NCBI GenBank assembly: GCA_040506705.1
Contig: JBEVWG010000057.1
Coordinates: 19,717 to 83,716 of the forward strand
DNA: 64,000 nt
Source: Thiodiazotropha sp040506705
GTDB taxonomy: Bacteria; Pseudomonadota; Gammaproteobacteria; Chromatiales; Chromatiaceae
Direction of reading: 5' to 3'
Both the position numbers and the translations under genes were made by a program. The notes beneath the pieces were generated by a model. That model saw nothing but the letters and a program-made list of their open reading frames with translations. It did no database searches and was not told the DNA's origin. Within the stretch, counting starts at the first letter, position 1; each line of letters begins with the position of its first letter. Of this stretch, positions 29,190 to 38,067 are shown one piece after another.

Positions 29190-29737
29190 ACCCTCCCTGC
29201 TCATCATCAAACAGCCCTCGTTCGAGGGCTTGGATAGCGCACACTCCCAAGGGATTGGGAATGGGCTTTACCCTGATCGAGGTAATGGTCGTGGTGGTCA
29301 TAATCGGGATTTTGATCAACTATGTCGCCATCTCATTTGGTCGAAACGGGCCGGCAGACATGCTTAAAGATGAAGCCCAGCGTCTTACCAGTCTGATTGA
29401 GCTGGCCAGTGAAGAGGCCTTACTCAGATCGGTTATGATCGGTGTGGACATTACTGAGGAGAGCTATGGCTTTCTCAGCCTCAATGAGGGAGAGTGGGAG
29501 ACGGTTTCTGATACGCTGTTTCGTGAGCGTCAGCTGCCTGAAGAGCTGGAAATCAGCATTGCCACCGCACTCCCCGAAGGTGATGACGAAGAGAAAAGGA
29601 CACCGGAGATCATCCTGCTTAATAGCGGAGAGATGACCTCCTTCGATATAAAAATCAGCTCTGAGCTTGTTGAAAGTTACTATCGTTTAACAGGCAATGA
29701 GCTTGGAGAGCTCTCTCTGGAACATGTCTCACCCTAA
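29186..29737 (+). CDS. gspH: GspH, type II secretion minor pseudopilin
   Basis: Minor pseudopilin, 183 residues. The prepilin motif is LGMGFTLIEVMVVVVIIGILINYVAISF, followed by a GspH-type beta domain (RLTSLIELASEEALLRSVMIGVDITEESYGF). The GTG start overlaps the gspG stop (GTGA). The protein has an unusually long leader of about 27 residues before the cleaved Gly. Assembles at the pseudopilus tip region with I, J and K. Confidence 0.9.
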   Translation: MNPPCSSSNSPRSRAWIAHTPKGLGMGFTLIEVMVVVVIIGILINYVAISFGRNGPADMLKDEAQRLTSLIELASEEALLRSVMIGVDITEESYGFLSLNEGEWETVSDTLFRERQLPEELEISIATALPEGDDEEKRTPEIILLNSGEMTSFDIKISSELVESYYRLTGNELGELSLEHVSP

Positions 29738-30149
29738 TAAGACACGATTAAAGCATCGCCCAGGTATCAGGCCATCGGCAGGATACCGCCACAAAGGCTT
29801 TACCCTGCTGGAGATTCTAATCGCACTGGCCATTCTCGCCATTGCCCTCTCCTCTATTATTGCTGTTGCATCAAATCAATCGTTGAATGTTGCCTATTTA
29901 CGAGACAAGACCCTCGCCCATTGGGTCGCAATGAACCAGATCACAGAGCTACAGATAGCTAACCAGTGGCCTGCTACCGGAACCAAGAAAGGGGATGAGG
30001 AGATGGGGCTGAAGAAATGGTATTGGCAGCGGGAGATCACTAAAACCCCGGATGACCGGGTCAGACAAATTGAGATACGCGTGTTTCGTAACAAAGACGA
30101 TGAAAACAGCGTAACCCGTCTTGTCAGCTTTCTCTCACAACCGATCTGA
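29724..30149 (+). CDS. gspI: GspI, type II secretion minor pseudopilin
   Basis: Minor pseudopilin with prepilin motif HKGFTLLEILIALAILAIALSSIIAVA and the GspI signature LRDKTLAHWVAMNQITELQ. ATG 29724 gives 141 residues and overlaps gspH by 14 bases; ATG 29697 would add nine residues and cannot be excluded. The stop overlaps the gspJ start by one base (TGATG). Confidence 0.92.
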   Translation: MSHPNKTRLKHRPGIRPSAGYRHKGFTLLEILIALAILAIALSSIIAVASNQSLNVAYLRDKTLAHWVAMNQITELQIANQWPATGTKKGDEEMGLKKWYWQREITKTPDDRVRQIEIRVFRNKDDENSVTRLVSFLSQPI

Positions 30150-30841
30150 TGACAACTTCTTTAAATATTTGCGCCAACCATCCGCAACCTCACAACCGAT
30201 TTGAGCGGGGATTCACTCTGCTCGAACTGTTGATTGCAATTACCATCTTCGCCATCCTGGCCACCTTCGCCTATTCTGGTCTTAATGTGGTGCTCGAAAC
30301 AGAACATCAGACCAGCCAGTACAGTCAACGCATGTCTCAACTGCAACTTGCATTCAGTCTGATTCAGCGGGATATCGAACAAGCGATCGACAGGCCCATT
30401 CGTGATCAACATGGTGACGAACTGGCTGCACTCATAACTGGCGGATTTACCGGTACTCTTCTCGAATTGACCCGTGGTGGCTATGCAAATCCCATGAAAC
30501 TGCCACGCAGCAACATGCAACGGGTAGGTTATCTAATCGAGGAAGAGACCCTCTATCGACTAACCTGGAAAATACTCGACAGGGCCCAGGATAGTGAACC
30601 TCACCGATACGAATTGATCGACAACATAGAGGAGCTTGAGCTGGTCTATTACGACCATGAGATGAAAAAGCAGAATCAATGGCCCCCTGACAGTTTTGAC
30701 CTCGATTCAGGAGATAAACCTGGCTTACCCACTGCTATTGAAATGAACATGGAACTCAAGGATTGGGGTAAAATAAGACGTCTGTTTGCTCTGGCTCGTC
30801 CCATACCTGACGAAAATCCTGATCAAGGAAAGAAGCAATAA
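30149..30841 (+). CDS. gspJ: GspJ, type II secretion minor pseudopilin
   Basis: Minor pseudopilin of 230 residues. Prepilin motif ERGFTLLELLIAITIFAILATFAYSGL; then the conserved LQLAFSLIQRDIEQAIDRPIRD helix and a GspJ-type beta domain (LELTRGGYANPMKLPRSNMQRVGYLIE). Start and stop overlap their neighbours by one base, consistent with translational coupling. Forms the tip complex with GspI and GspK. Confidence 0.94.
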   Translation: MTTSLNICANHPQPHNRFERGFTLLELLIAITIFAILATFAYSGLNVVLETEHQTSQYSQRMSQLQLAFSLIQRDIEQAIDRPIRDQHGDELAALITGGFTGTLLELTRGGYANPMKLPRSNMQRVGYLIEEETLYRLTWKILDRAQDSEPHRYELIDNIEELELVYYDHEMKKQNQWPPDSFDLDSGDKPGLPTAIEMNMELKDWGKIRRLFALARPIPDENPDQGKKQ

Positions 30842-31827
30842 TGGTGGCGCATCACAGGCAGAAAACCCAACAGAGGGGAATCGCACTAATCACCGCCATT
30901 GTGATTGTTGCCATGGCATCAATTGCTGCTGTGGCGATGACTCATAGCCTCCAACTCAACATCCGTAGAACTGGCAATATTCAAGCTGCCGACCAGGCCT
31001 ACTACTACACATTGGGCAGCGAAGCCTGGTCCCGGGGCATGTTGATACGGGATCTGAATGATGATGAGGGAAAGAAGTACGATGGCCTGGAGGAGAACTG
31101 GGCCCAGGAACTACCGCCAACCCCAGTAGAGGGTGGTGAGGTTCAAGCTCTCACAACCGACCTTCAGGGCCGCTTCAACCTGAATAACCTCTACTTGGAA
31201 GCAGAGGCTGAAGAGGAAACGAAGAACCAGGTTAGTGTACAGTTGGCCATATTCAAACGCATGCTGTTGGCGCTTGAATTACCTGAGTCAATTGCTCAGG
31301 CAACAAAGGACTGGTTGGATGGTGATAATAAAACCTCCTACCCTGATGGTGCAGAAGATATTGAATATTTAAGTCAGGACCCACCCTATCGGACCGCTAA
31401 CGGATTCATAGCCAGCATAACCGAACTCAGACTCATAAAGGAGATGGATCAGGAGAGCTATGAAAAGCTGGCGCCCCATGTTATTGCTCTGCCTGTGAAG
31501 AGCGCGATTAATGTCAACACAGCCGATCAGATTGTGTTACAAAGTCTGATCAGTGACCTCTCTGAAGCCGATGCAGAACAACTTATAAGTGAGCGAGAAG
31601 AGAACCCGTTCAAAGAGCCGGCATCCTTTATTGCAAGAGTTAGAGAACTTTTGGATGAAAATAAAGTAAAATCTGAAGATATAGAGCCATTGATCTCTGT
31701 AGACAGTCACTTTTTTCAGTTGGAGACGGTTGTACGAATGGAAAATAACAGCCAAAAATTGGTCAGTCGCCTGTATAAAGGCAGTAAGGATGTTGTGGTC
31801 TTATCCCGCACTATTGGGGTCTATTGA
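30841..31827 (+). CDS. gspK: GspK, type II secretion minor pseudopilin
   Basis: Largest tip pseudopilin, 328 residues. N-terminus QRGIALITAIVIVAMASIAAVAMT has the hydrophobic prepilin helix but lacks Glu5, as is normal for GspK. The body includes DLQGRFNLNNLYLE, LDGDNKTSYPDGAED and helix-hairpin-helix-like NVNTADQIVLQSLISDLSEADAEQLISERE. TGATG junctions link it to gspJ and gspL. Confidence 0.95.
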   Translation: MVAHHRQKTQQRGIALITAIVIVAMASIAAVAMTHSLQLNIRRTGNIQAADQAYYYTLGSEAWSRGMLIRDLNDDEGKKYDGLEENWAQELPPTPVEGGEVQALTTDLQGRFNLNNLYLEAEAEEETKNQVSVQLAIFKRMLLALELPESIAQATKDWLDGDNKTSYPDGAEDIEYLSQDPPYRTANGFIASITELRLIKEMDQESYEKLAPHVIALPVKSAINVNTADQIVLQSLISDLSEADAEQLISEREENPFKEPASFIARVRELLDENKVKSEDIEPLISVDSHFFQLETVVRMENNSQKLVSRLYKGSKDVVVLSRTIGVY

Positions 31828-33053
31828 TGGCTGAACAATTCATTCTGCAGTGTCATGATTCATCTTGTAAGCAGGTCACCTGGTCGATCAAAGGTGCCGG
31901 AGTCAATGAAGCAGGCGAAGGCAGCCTTGCGCAAGCATCTCAATTGGCTAAGGGCCGACGTACCCTGGTCTTGATCCCTGCTGTCGATATACTGATCACT
32001 TCAGTCAACATACCCACACGTAACCGCCAGCGTCTATTACAGGCAATCCCCTTCTCACTGGAGAATGAGCTCACCGAGGACATCGATCAGCTCCACTTCG
32101 CTGCTGGCACCATGGACAGTGATGGCATTACACCTGTAGCCGTCATCTCAAGACAAAAACTGGATGATTGGCTGGAAAAGCTCGATTCCGCAGGTATCGA
32201 ACCCCTCGGCTTCTATCCCGACCTGCTTGGCCTGCCTCTGGATAGTGATGCCTGGAGCCTCTATCAAAGCGATCAGAGCCTGCAGATTCGCACCCAGTCC
32301 AATCTGGGATATAGCGCAGACGCTATTAATGGTGGCGAACTTCTCAAGCTGGCATTACAGCAGGCTGGTGAGTCAGCACCCGGGAAATTGACCCACTACA
32401 AGCTCAAAGAGAGCCTCCTCAGTTTAGACCTGGGTAGTATTGCGCCAGAGTGTGAAATCATCGTCAGAGAGGTAGACGATCTTACCCATTTGACCAATCT
32501 ACTCGGCAACAACTTAAAAGAAAAAGAGCAGATCAATCTACTGCAGGGAGAGTATCAGCGGGTCGATAAAATGACGCTCCAATGGAAGCGTTGGCTTCCG
32601 GCTGCAGCACTTGGAATGATTTTAGTCGCCCTTTCGATCGGCACGACCCTGCAGGAATATTTTCATTACAAGCAACAGAGCACAGAGTTACATGCTCAAA
32701 TCAGGCAGACTTTCCAACAAGCCTTTCCGAATGTAAAACGTATCGTTGACCCTCGGGTACAGATGGAACAACAGCTAAAAAGAATGCAGCAGGGACAGTC
32801 GGGGAGTTTCGCGCAGTTTGCCAGTCTCTTTGTACCGGCAGCGAGTGTCATCAAAAACAGCCCCAATACAACACTCGAAAATATCAGCTTTCGAGATGGT
32901 CAACTCAATTTACAATTGACCATCAAGGAGCTACAGGCTCTGGAGAACTTGAAAAAAACGATCGAGAGCAAACGGCTCAATGTTGAGATCCGCTCTGCCA
33001 ATGCCGCGGACAACAATGTCACCTCCCACCTCAGAATCACTGGAGGATCGTGA
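31827..33053 (+). CDS. gspL: GspL, type II secretion inner-membrane platform protein
   Basis: Bitopic inner-membrane protein, 408 residues, that links the cytoplasmic ATPase GspE to the platform. The N-terminal actin-like cytoplasmic domain contains LLQAIPFSLENELTEDIDQLHFA. One membrane helix (WLPAAALGMILVALSIGTTLQEYF) leads to a periplasmic ferredoxin-like domain. The ATG at 31827 overlaps the gspK stop by one base. Confidence 0.93.
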   Translation: MAEQFILQCHDSSCKQVTWSIKGAGVNEAGEGSLAQASQLAKGRRTLVLIPAVDILITSVNIPTRNRQRLLQAIPFSLENELTEDIDQLHFAAGTMDSDGITPVAVISRQKLDDWLEKLDSAGIEPLGFYPDLLGLPLDSDAWSLYQSDQSLQIRTQSNLGYSADAINGGELLKLALQQAGESAPGKLTHYKLKESLLSLDLGSIAPECEIIVREVDDLTHLTNLLGNNLKEKEQINLLQGEYQRVDKMTLQWKRWLPAAALGMILVALSIGTTLQEYFHYKQQSTELHAQIRQTFQQAFPNVKRIVDPRVQMEQQLKRMQQGQSGSFAQFASLFVPAASVIKNSPNTTLENISFRDGQLNLQLTIKELQALENLKKTIESKRLNVEIRSANAADNNVTSHLRITGGS

Positions 33054-33547
33054 TGAAGCAGTGGTGGAACAGTAAAACTCCCCAGGAACACCTTGCCATG
33101 ATCATTGGCGGGTCAGCAGTGTTGATTCTGTTGCTCTATCTGATCATATGGCGACCTTTCGAGCAGAACCTCGAACAGAAAGCACTTCAGGTAGCTAGCC
33201 AGCAATCCACCCTGCAGTGGATGAAGGGGAACCTCGATCTCGTCAAGAGTCTGCGTTCCAGTCAGGGTAACAGAGGCTCTCGCACGAATGAGGCCCTGCT
33301 TACTTTGGTTGACAGAACAGCAAAAAAGGCTGAATTACGACAACTGATAAAACGCATCAAACCTCAAGGAGATAACTCAGTACAGCTTTGGGTTGAACAA
33401 GCCTCTTTCGATATATTAGTTCGTTGGCTGGGCCAAATGACTCAGGAATATGCCCTGGATATCGAATCACTCAACATCGATCGACAGGATGGCCCCGGTC
33501 TAGTGAATGCGCGACTTGTTCTACAGCGGGGAGGTGATGGAAAATGA
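33053..33547 (+). CDS. gspM: GspM, type II secretion inner-membrane protein
   Basis: Bitopic protein of 164 residues: a short cytoplasmic N-terminus (WWNSKTPQEH), one helix (AMIIGGSAVLILLLYLIIWRPF) and a periplasmic ferredoxin-like domain. A strong GGAGG site six bases before ATG 33053 decides the start. It overlaps both neighbours: TGATG with gspL, ATGA with gspN. Partner of GspL. Confidence 0.92.
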   Translation: MKQWWNSKTPQEHLAMIIGGSAVLILLLYLIIWRPFEQNLEQKALQVASQQSTLQWMKGNLDLVKSLRSSQGNRGSRTNEALLTLVDRTAKKAELRQLIKRIKPQGDNSVQLWVEQASFDILVRWLGQMTQEYALDIESLNIDRQDGPGLVNARLVLQRGGDGK

Positions 33548-34299
33548 GATGGAGAAGTTACCTGTTGATTGGTGTAGTGGCTTATCTCCTGTTTGTGCTG
33601 ATTGAACTGCCAGCTCAGCATGTTTTAGGTTGGGCGACAGCCGGCACCAAGCAACCACCTTTCACCTATGGAACGATCAAAGGCAGCCTCTGGCGTGGCA
33701 AGATGGAAGCAGTCACTGTTCATGGGATACCAGTGGATAAACTCAAATGGCGTTTCACCCCCACTGAGTTGATTTTCGGTAATATCGGCTTCGATATCAT
33801 TGTCAATCATGCAGGCCAGGAGCTAGAGGGCAATATCGCGATAGGATCAGGGGATCAGATTCAGATTGAGGATATCAGTGGTGAAATTCCCGCATCGATG
33901 ATTCCACCAATGATCGATTTGTCCCAGATTGGCGTAGGAGGCAATGTCTCTCTTGACGTTCAACAATTAACCCTGACAAAGAATCAAATCACAGCTGTAG
34001 AGGGAGAGATACAGTGGCTTGACTCTTCTTTAAAAGGCCCTTTTGCACTCAAGGTAGGTGATCTGAAGGCAGATCTATCAACCGGCCAAAAAGGTGAAGT
34101 CAAGGCAAGAATCAAAGACTTGGGAGGAGCAACATCTGTAGATGGGGAACTTAGTCTCACAACAGATGGAAACTTCCAGGTAAAAGGACAGATCAAACCA
34201 GGAACGGATTCTGATCCCCGCCTGGGAAGCGCCCTCAAGGCAATCAGTAAACAACAGTCAGATGGTAGCTATAGGATAACTTATAGCACCCGTCTTTAG
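33544..34299 (+). CDS. gspN: GspN, type II secretion protein N
   Basis: T2SSN family, 251 residues. One N-terminal membrane anchor (YLLIGVVAYLLFVLIELPAQHVL) is followed by a beta-rich periplasmic part (GTIKGSLWRGKMEAVTVHGIPVDKLKWRFTPTELI). In Xanthomonas the equivalent XpsN is thought to link inner platform and secretin, partly replacing GspC. That may matter here because no gspC is found in the cluster. The start overlaps the gspM stop by four bases. Confidence 0.9.
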   Translation: MRWRSYLLIGVVAYLLFVLIELPAQHVLGWATAGTKQPPFTYGTIKGSLWRGKMEAVTVHGIPVDKLKWRFTPTELIFGNIGFDIIVNHAGQELEGNIAIGSGDQIQIEDISGEIPASMIPPMIDLSQIGVGGNVSLDVQQLTLTKNQITAVEGEIQWLDSSLKGPFALKVGDLKADLSTGQKGEVKARIKDLGGATSVDGELSLTTDGNFQVKGQIKPGTDSDPRLGSALKAISKQQSDGSYRITYSTRL

Positions 34300-34478
34300 C
34301 ATACTGTTTTACCTGGTATGCCAATGCGCTATCATCTGCTATTATGGAATGCATTACATATTCGACATAAACCCATGATGGATAAAGAATTTCACCAATA
34401 TCCCCCTAACCTGTCACAAACCAGTGACCTCAATCGGAACTGGCATAGTGCACAGTCTGCTACGGGACCGCTTCAATC

Positions 34479-36488
34479 ATGAGTACATCGGCAAAAATTT
34501 ACATGGATAGACCTCAAATGAGCCTAGGTATAATTGCTCGAGTGTTGCTATTGCTCTGCACCACATTCCTGCTGAACATGACAATCACTTCCTCCAGTCA
34601 TGCAGAACAAATCACCCTCAACCTGAATAACGCCGACATTGAAGCCCTGATAAAAACGGTTTCAGAACATACAGGTAAGAACTTTGTTATTGATCCAAGA
34701 GTAAAGGGTAAGGTAACGGTGGTTTCCGCCCACCCCATGGATAGCAAAGAGTTCTACGAAGTATTTCTCTCCATACTGGAAGTACATGGTTTCTCTACCA
34801 TCCCAAGTGGCGATGTCATCAAGATAGTCCCGGATGTCAAAGCCAAACAGGGCGGAATTCCAACCCTTAGTGCCAACGGAGCATTCCCAGGTGATCAGAT
34901 TGTTACCCGTATTATCCAGGTTAAGAATGTAACCTCTGCTCAATTGGTGCCGATTCTTCGCCCTCTGATACCTCAAGAAGGGCACCTCGCTGCCTACCCT
35001 GATACCAATGTGCTGATTATTTCTGATCGACGCCGTAACGTTGATCGACTGATGAGTATTATTGAGCAGATAGATCAGGTCAGTAATAGCTCCATTGAAG
35101 TCGTTAGCCTACAACATGCCTCAGCAGCAGAGGTCGTTCGAATTCTGGAAAGCCTCAAACCGAGAGCGGCCAAAGGTGCGAGCAAGTCAGCGACACAACT
35201 GGTAGCTGATGAGCGAACCAATAGTGTTCTGATTAGTGGCGATCCCACGGAGCGACTGCGCTCCAGGGTAATCATCGAACACCTGGACACCCCATTTGAT
35301 AATGAAGGTAATTCCCAGGTCGTCTACCTGAAATATGCCAACGCGGCTGACCTGGTAAGCGTACTTACCGGGGTCAGTGAAAACATCGATGATACAGCCA
35401 AAGGTGCTGGTAAAGCTGCCAAAGGCAAACCCTCTCTACCTATTAACATCCAGGCAGATGAGGCATCGAATGCATTGATTATCACTGCACCACCGGGTGT
35501 TTTTCAGTCCCTCCAGGCCATTATTCGCAAATTAGATATTCGCCGTGCTCAGGTACTGGTGGAGGCGGTTATTGCTGAGGTCTCCTACGACAAGGCAAAA
35601 AGCCTTGGTGTACAGTGGGTAGTCGATGGCACTCCGGATGGTACAGGCCCAGTGGGTGTGATCAACCTGGGCGCTCCCACGATCACAGATGTCTACAACT
35701 CATATGCCGCTGGTGCCGGGGTGGCGCTTGGGCCTGGCACCTCTATTGGACTGGGTCGTTTTGATAGTGACCGGGTCAACTTTGCAGCCCTTATTCAGGC
35801 ATTGGAGAGTGATACCACAAGCAACATACTCTCAACCCCAAGTCTGACCACCCTGGACAACCAGGAAGCTGAGATCGTCATTGGTCAGAATGTTCCTTTC
35901 ATTACCGGTTCTTACAGCTCTACCGGCGGAACAAGCAACTCTGTTAACCCTTTTCAGACGGTACAGCGTGAAGATGTTGGACTCACCTTGAAGGTCAAGC
36001 CACAGATCAATGAGGGCAACTCCATACAACTTGAGATCGAGCAGGAAATCTCCAGCATCAATGCTTCTGCCAGCACGGGCACCAGTGATATTGTGACCAA
36101 CAAGCGAACCATTAAGACCGTGGTGATGGTAGAGGATGGCGCAACAATCGTCCTTGGCGGGTTAATCCAGGAAGACCTTCAGCAAACCGAAGAGAAGGTT
36201 CCCCTGTTGGGTGACATTCCCATTTTAGGCGCCCTATTCCGTGCCAATAAAACCACAAAAGTCAAACGTAACCTGATGGTTTTTCTGCGCCCGGTAGTAC
36301 TCAGGGATGCGGCGGTCAGCACTCAGATTGCCAGCGATAAGTACAACTATTTCCGCGCCCAACAGTTAGAAATGAAACAAAAAGGGGTCAACCTGATGGA
36401 TGATGAGGAGACCCCTGTCATGCCACCTCGATTTGGTACATTTGCTCCGCCATTCGATGATGATGACGTTGAAGAGCCGGAACTCTAG
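34479..36488 (+). CDS. gspD: GspD, type II secretion secretin
   Basis: Outer-membrane secretin of 669 residues. A signal peptide (ARVLLLLCTTFLLNMTITSSSHAEQ) precedes the N0 domain (ITLNLNNADIEALIKTVSEHTGKNFVIDPRVKGKVTVVS), repeated N1-N3 domains (VKNVTSAQLVPILRPLIPQEGHLAAYPDTNVLIISDR) and the secretin core (VLVEAVIAEVSYDKAKSLGVQWV; SNILSTPSLTTLDNQEAEIVIGQNVPF; LKVKPQINEG; VPLLGDIPILGALFR). The 179-bp gap after gspN is the largest in the operon and may hold a secondary promoter. The acidic C-terminus (FDDDDVEEPEL) might be a pilotin-binding S-domain; this is inference. Confidence 0.96.
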   Translation: MSTSAKIYMDRPQMSLGIIARVLLLLCTTFLLNMTITSSSHAEQITLNLNNADIEALIKTVSEHTGKNFVIDPRVKGKVTVVSAHPMDSKEFYEVFLSILEVHGFSTIPSGDVIKIVPDVKAKQGGIPTLSANGAFPGDQIVTRIIQVKNVTSAQLVPILRPLIPQEGHLAAYPDTNVLIISDRRRNVDRLMSIIEQIDQVSNSSIEVVSLQHASAAEVVRILESLKPRAAKGASKSATQLVADERTNSVLISGDPTERLRSRVIIEHLDTPFDNEGNSQVVYLKYANAADLVSVLTGVSENIDDTAKGAGKAAKGKPSLPINIQADEASNALIITAPPGVFQSLQAIIRKLDIRRAQVLVEAVIAEVSYDKAKSLGVQWVVDGTPDGTGPVGVINLGAPTITDVYNSYAAGAGVALGPGTSIGLGRFDSDRVNFAALIQALESDTTSNILSTPSLTTLDNQEAEIVIGQNVPFITGSYSSTGGTSNSVNPFQTVQREDVGLTLKVKPQINEGNSIQLEIEQEISSINASASTGTSDIVTNKRTIKTVVMVEDGATIVLGGLIQEDLQQTEEKVPLLGDIPILGALFRANKTTKVKRNLMVFLRPVVLRDAAVSTQIASDKYNYFRAQQLEMKQKGVNLMDDEETPVMPPRFGTFAPPFDDDDVEEPEL

Positions 36489-36504
36489 AAGGGACGGCGA
36501 ACTC

Positions 36505-38061
36505 ATGTCAGACAATACCACGAATCCACTGCAGGAAGCCCAAGATCCGCTCTCCGAACTACTCGCGGAAGAGACAACCACCCACGGACCGGATCAACTG
36601 CCCTACGCCTATGCCCGTCGGCATGGGGTCGCTGTAGTCAAGGATGAGCAAACTGATACTTATGAACTCCTCTTCAAGCCAGGGGTTCCGATTATGGTGC
36701 TCAACGAAATCAGACGTCTCTATGGGCAGACACTGGTATACAAACAGATCGACGAGGAGAGTCTTGAAAAGCAACTCTCCCTGATCTATGAATCCGGCTC
36801 CAACCAGTCAAGCCAGATCATGGAGACAATGGGTGATGACATGGATCTCGACCATGCAGCCCAGGCCCTGAATCAACCGAAAGACCTGCTGGGCAGTGAT
36901 GATGATGCACCGATTATCAGGCTGATCAACGCGCTATTCACCGAGGCCATTAAAGAGCAGGCATCAGATATCCATATCGAACCCTATGAAAACCGACTGG
37001 TTGTGCGCTTTCGTGTAGACGGGGTATTGCGGGAAGTGCTTACCCCACCCCGAAATGTCTCCTCTTTCCTGGTCTCACGCATCAAGGTTATGGCGCAACT
37101 GGATATCGCTGAAAAGCGTATTCCCCAGGATGGTCGTATCTCTTTGAAGGTTGGGAACCGCCCTGTCGATGTGCGTGTCTCCACTCTCCCTTCAAGCTAT
37201 GGCGAGAGAGTCGTATTACGTCTCCTCGATAAACAGGCTGGACGACTCGATCTTGAACATTTGGGGATGTCGAAAAAACTACTAGAGCAGGTGGATCCTG
37301 GCGTGATCCGGCGACCCCACGGCATTTTTCTGGTCACCGGACCTACTGGCTCAGGTAAAACTACTACACTCTACGCTGCTTTGAGCCGTCTCAATACCCA
37401 GAGTCGAAATATCGTCACAGTGGAAGACCCGATCGAATATTATCTCGATGGCATTGGTCAGACTCAGGTCAACAATAAGGTCGATTTAACGTTTGCCAGA
37501 GGATTACGGGCCATCCTGCGACAGGACCCCGACGTGGTGATGGTAGGTGAGATCCGTGATCTGGAAACTGCTCAGATCGCTGTACAGGCCAGTTTGACAG
37601 GCCATATGGTCATGTCGAGCCTGCATACCAATACGGCTATTGGCAGTATCTCCAGACTCAGGGATATGGGTGTCGAGCCATTCCTGCTCTCTTCGAGTCT
37701 GATTGGTGTCTTGGCACAACGACTGGTGCGAACACTATGTCCCCACTGCAAGACCCCATATACTGCGGCCCCTGAAGAGCTGGAACTATTGGAAAAACCC
37801 ACCTCTGAAGAAGTAACACTCTACTCAGCGAATGGTTGTGAGAAGTGCCACAATCACGGCTATGCGGGCAGAACCGGTATCTACGAGTTGATTACAATCG
37901 ATGAAACCTTGCGCAATATGATTCATAAGGGCAGTGGTGAAATCGAAATGTTGCAACATGCCAGGAAATTCACCGACAGTATTCGCCAGGACGGCATGAT
38001 GCGTGTATTTAATGGTGACACCACCATTGATGAAATCATACGCGTGACCCAAGAAGGATAA
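36505..38061 (+). CDS. gspE: GspE, type II secretion ATPase
   Basis: Hexameric cytoplasmic ATPase driving pseudopilus assembly. From ATG 36505 (AGAAGGGA about ten bases upstream) it has 518 residues. Walker A is GPTGSGKTT (279-287), the Asp box VTVEDPIEYY lies near 305, Walker B includes RQDPDVVMVGEIRDLETA, and the His box is SLHTNTA. The zinc-binding CPHC...CEKC module typical of T2SS ATPases lies between about residues 413 and 456. An upstream in-frame ATG within gspD (36400) is unlikely. Confidence 0.96.
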   Translation: MSDNTTNPLQEAQDPLSELLAEETTTHGPDQLPYAYARRHGVAVVKDEQTDTYELLFKPGVPIMVLNEIRRLYGQTLVYKQIDEESLEKQLSLIYESGSNQSSQIMETMGDDMDLDHAAQALNQPKDLLGSDDDAPIIRLINALFTEAIKEQASDIHIEPYENRLVVRFRVDGVLREVLTPPRNVSSFLVSRIKVMAQLDIAEKRIPQDGRISLKVGNRPVDVRVSTLPSSYGERVVLRLLDKQAGRLDLEHLGMSKKLLEQVDPGVIRRPHGIFLVTGPTGSGKTTTLYAALSRLNTQSRNIVTVEDPIEYYLDGIGQTQVNNKVDLTFARGLRAILRQDPDVVMVGEIRDLETAQIAVQASLTGHMVMSSLHTNTAIGSISRLRDMGVEPFLLSSSLIGVLAQRLVRTLCPHCKTPYTAAPEELELLEKPTSEEVTLYSANGCEKCHNHGYAGRTGIYELITIDETLRNMIHKGSGEIEMLQHARKFTDSIRQDGMMRVFNGDTTIDEIIRVTQEG

Positions 38062-38067
38062 TAGGCC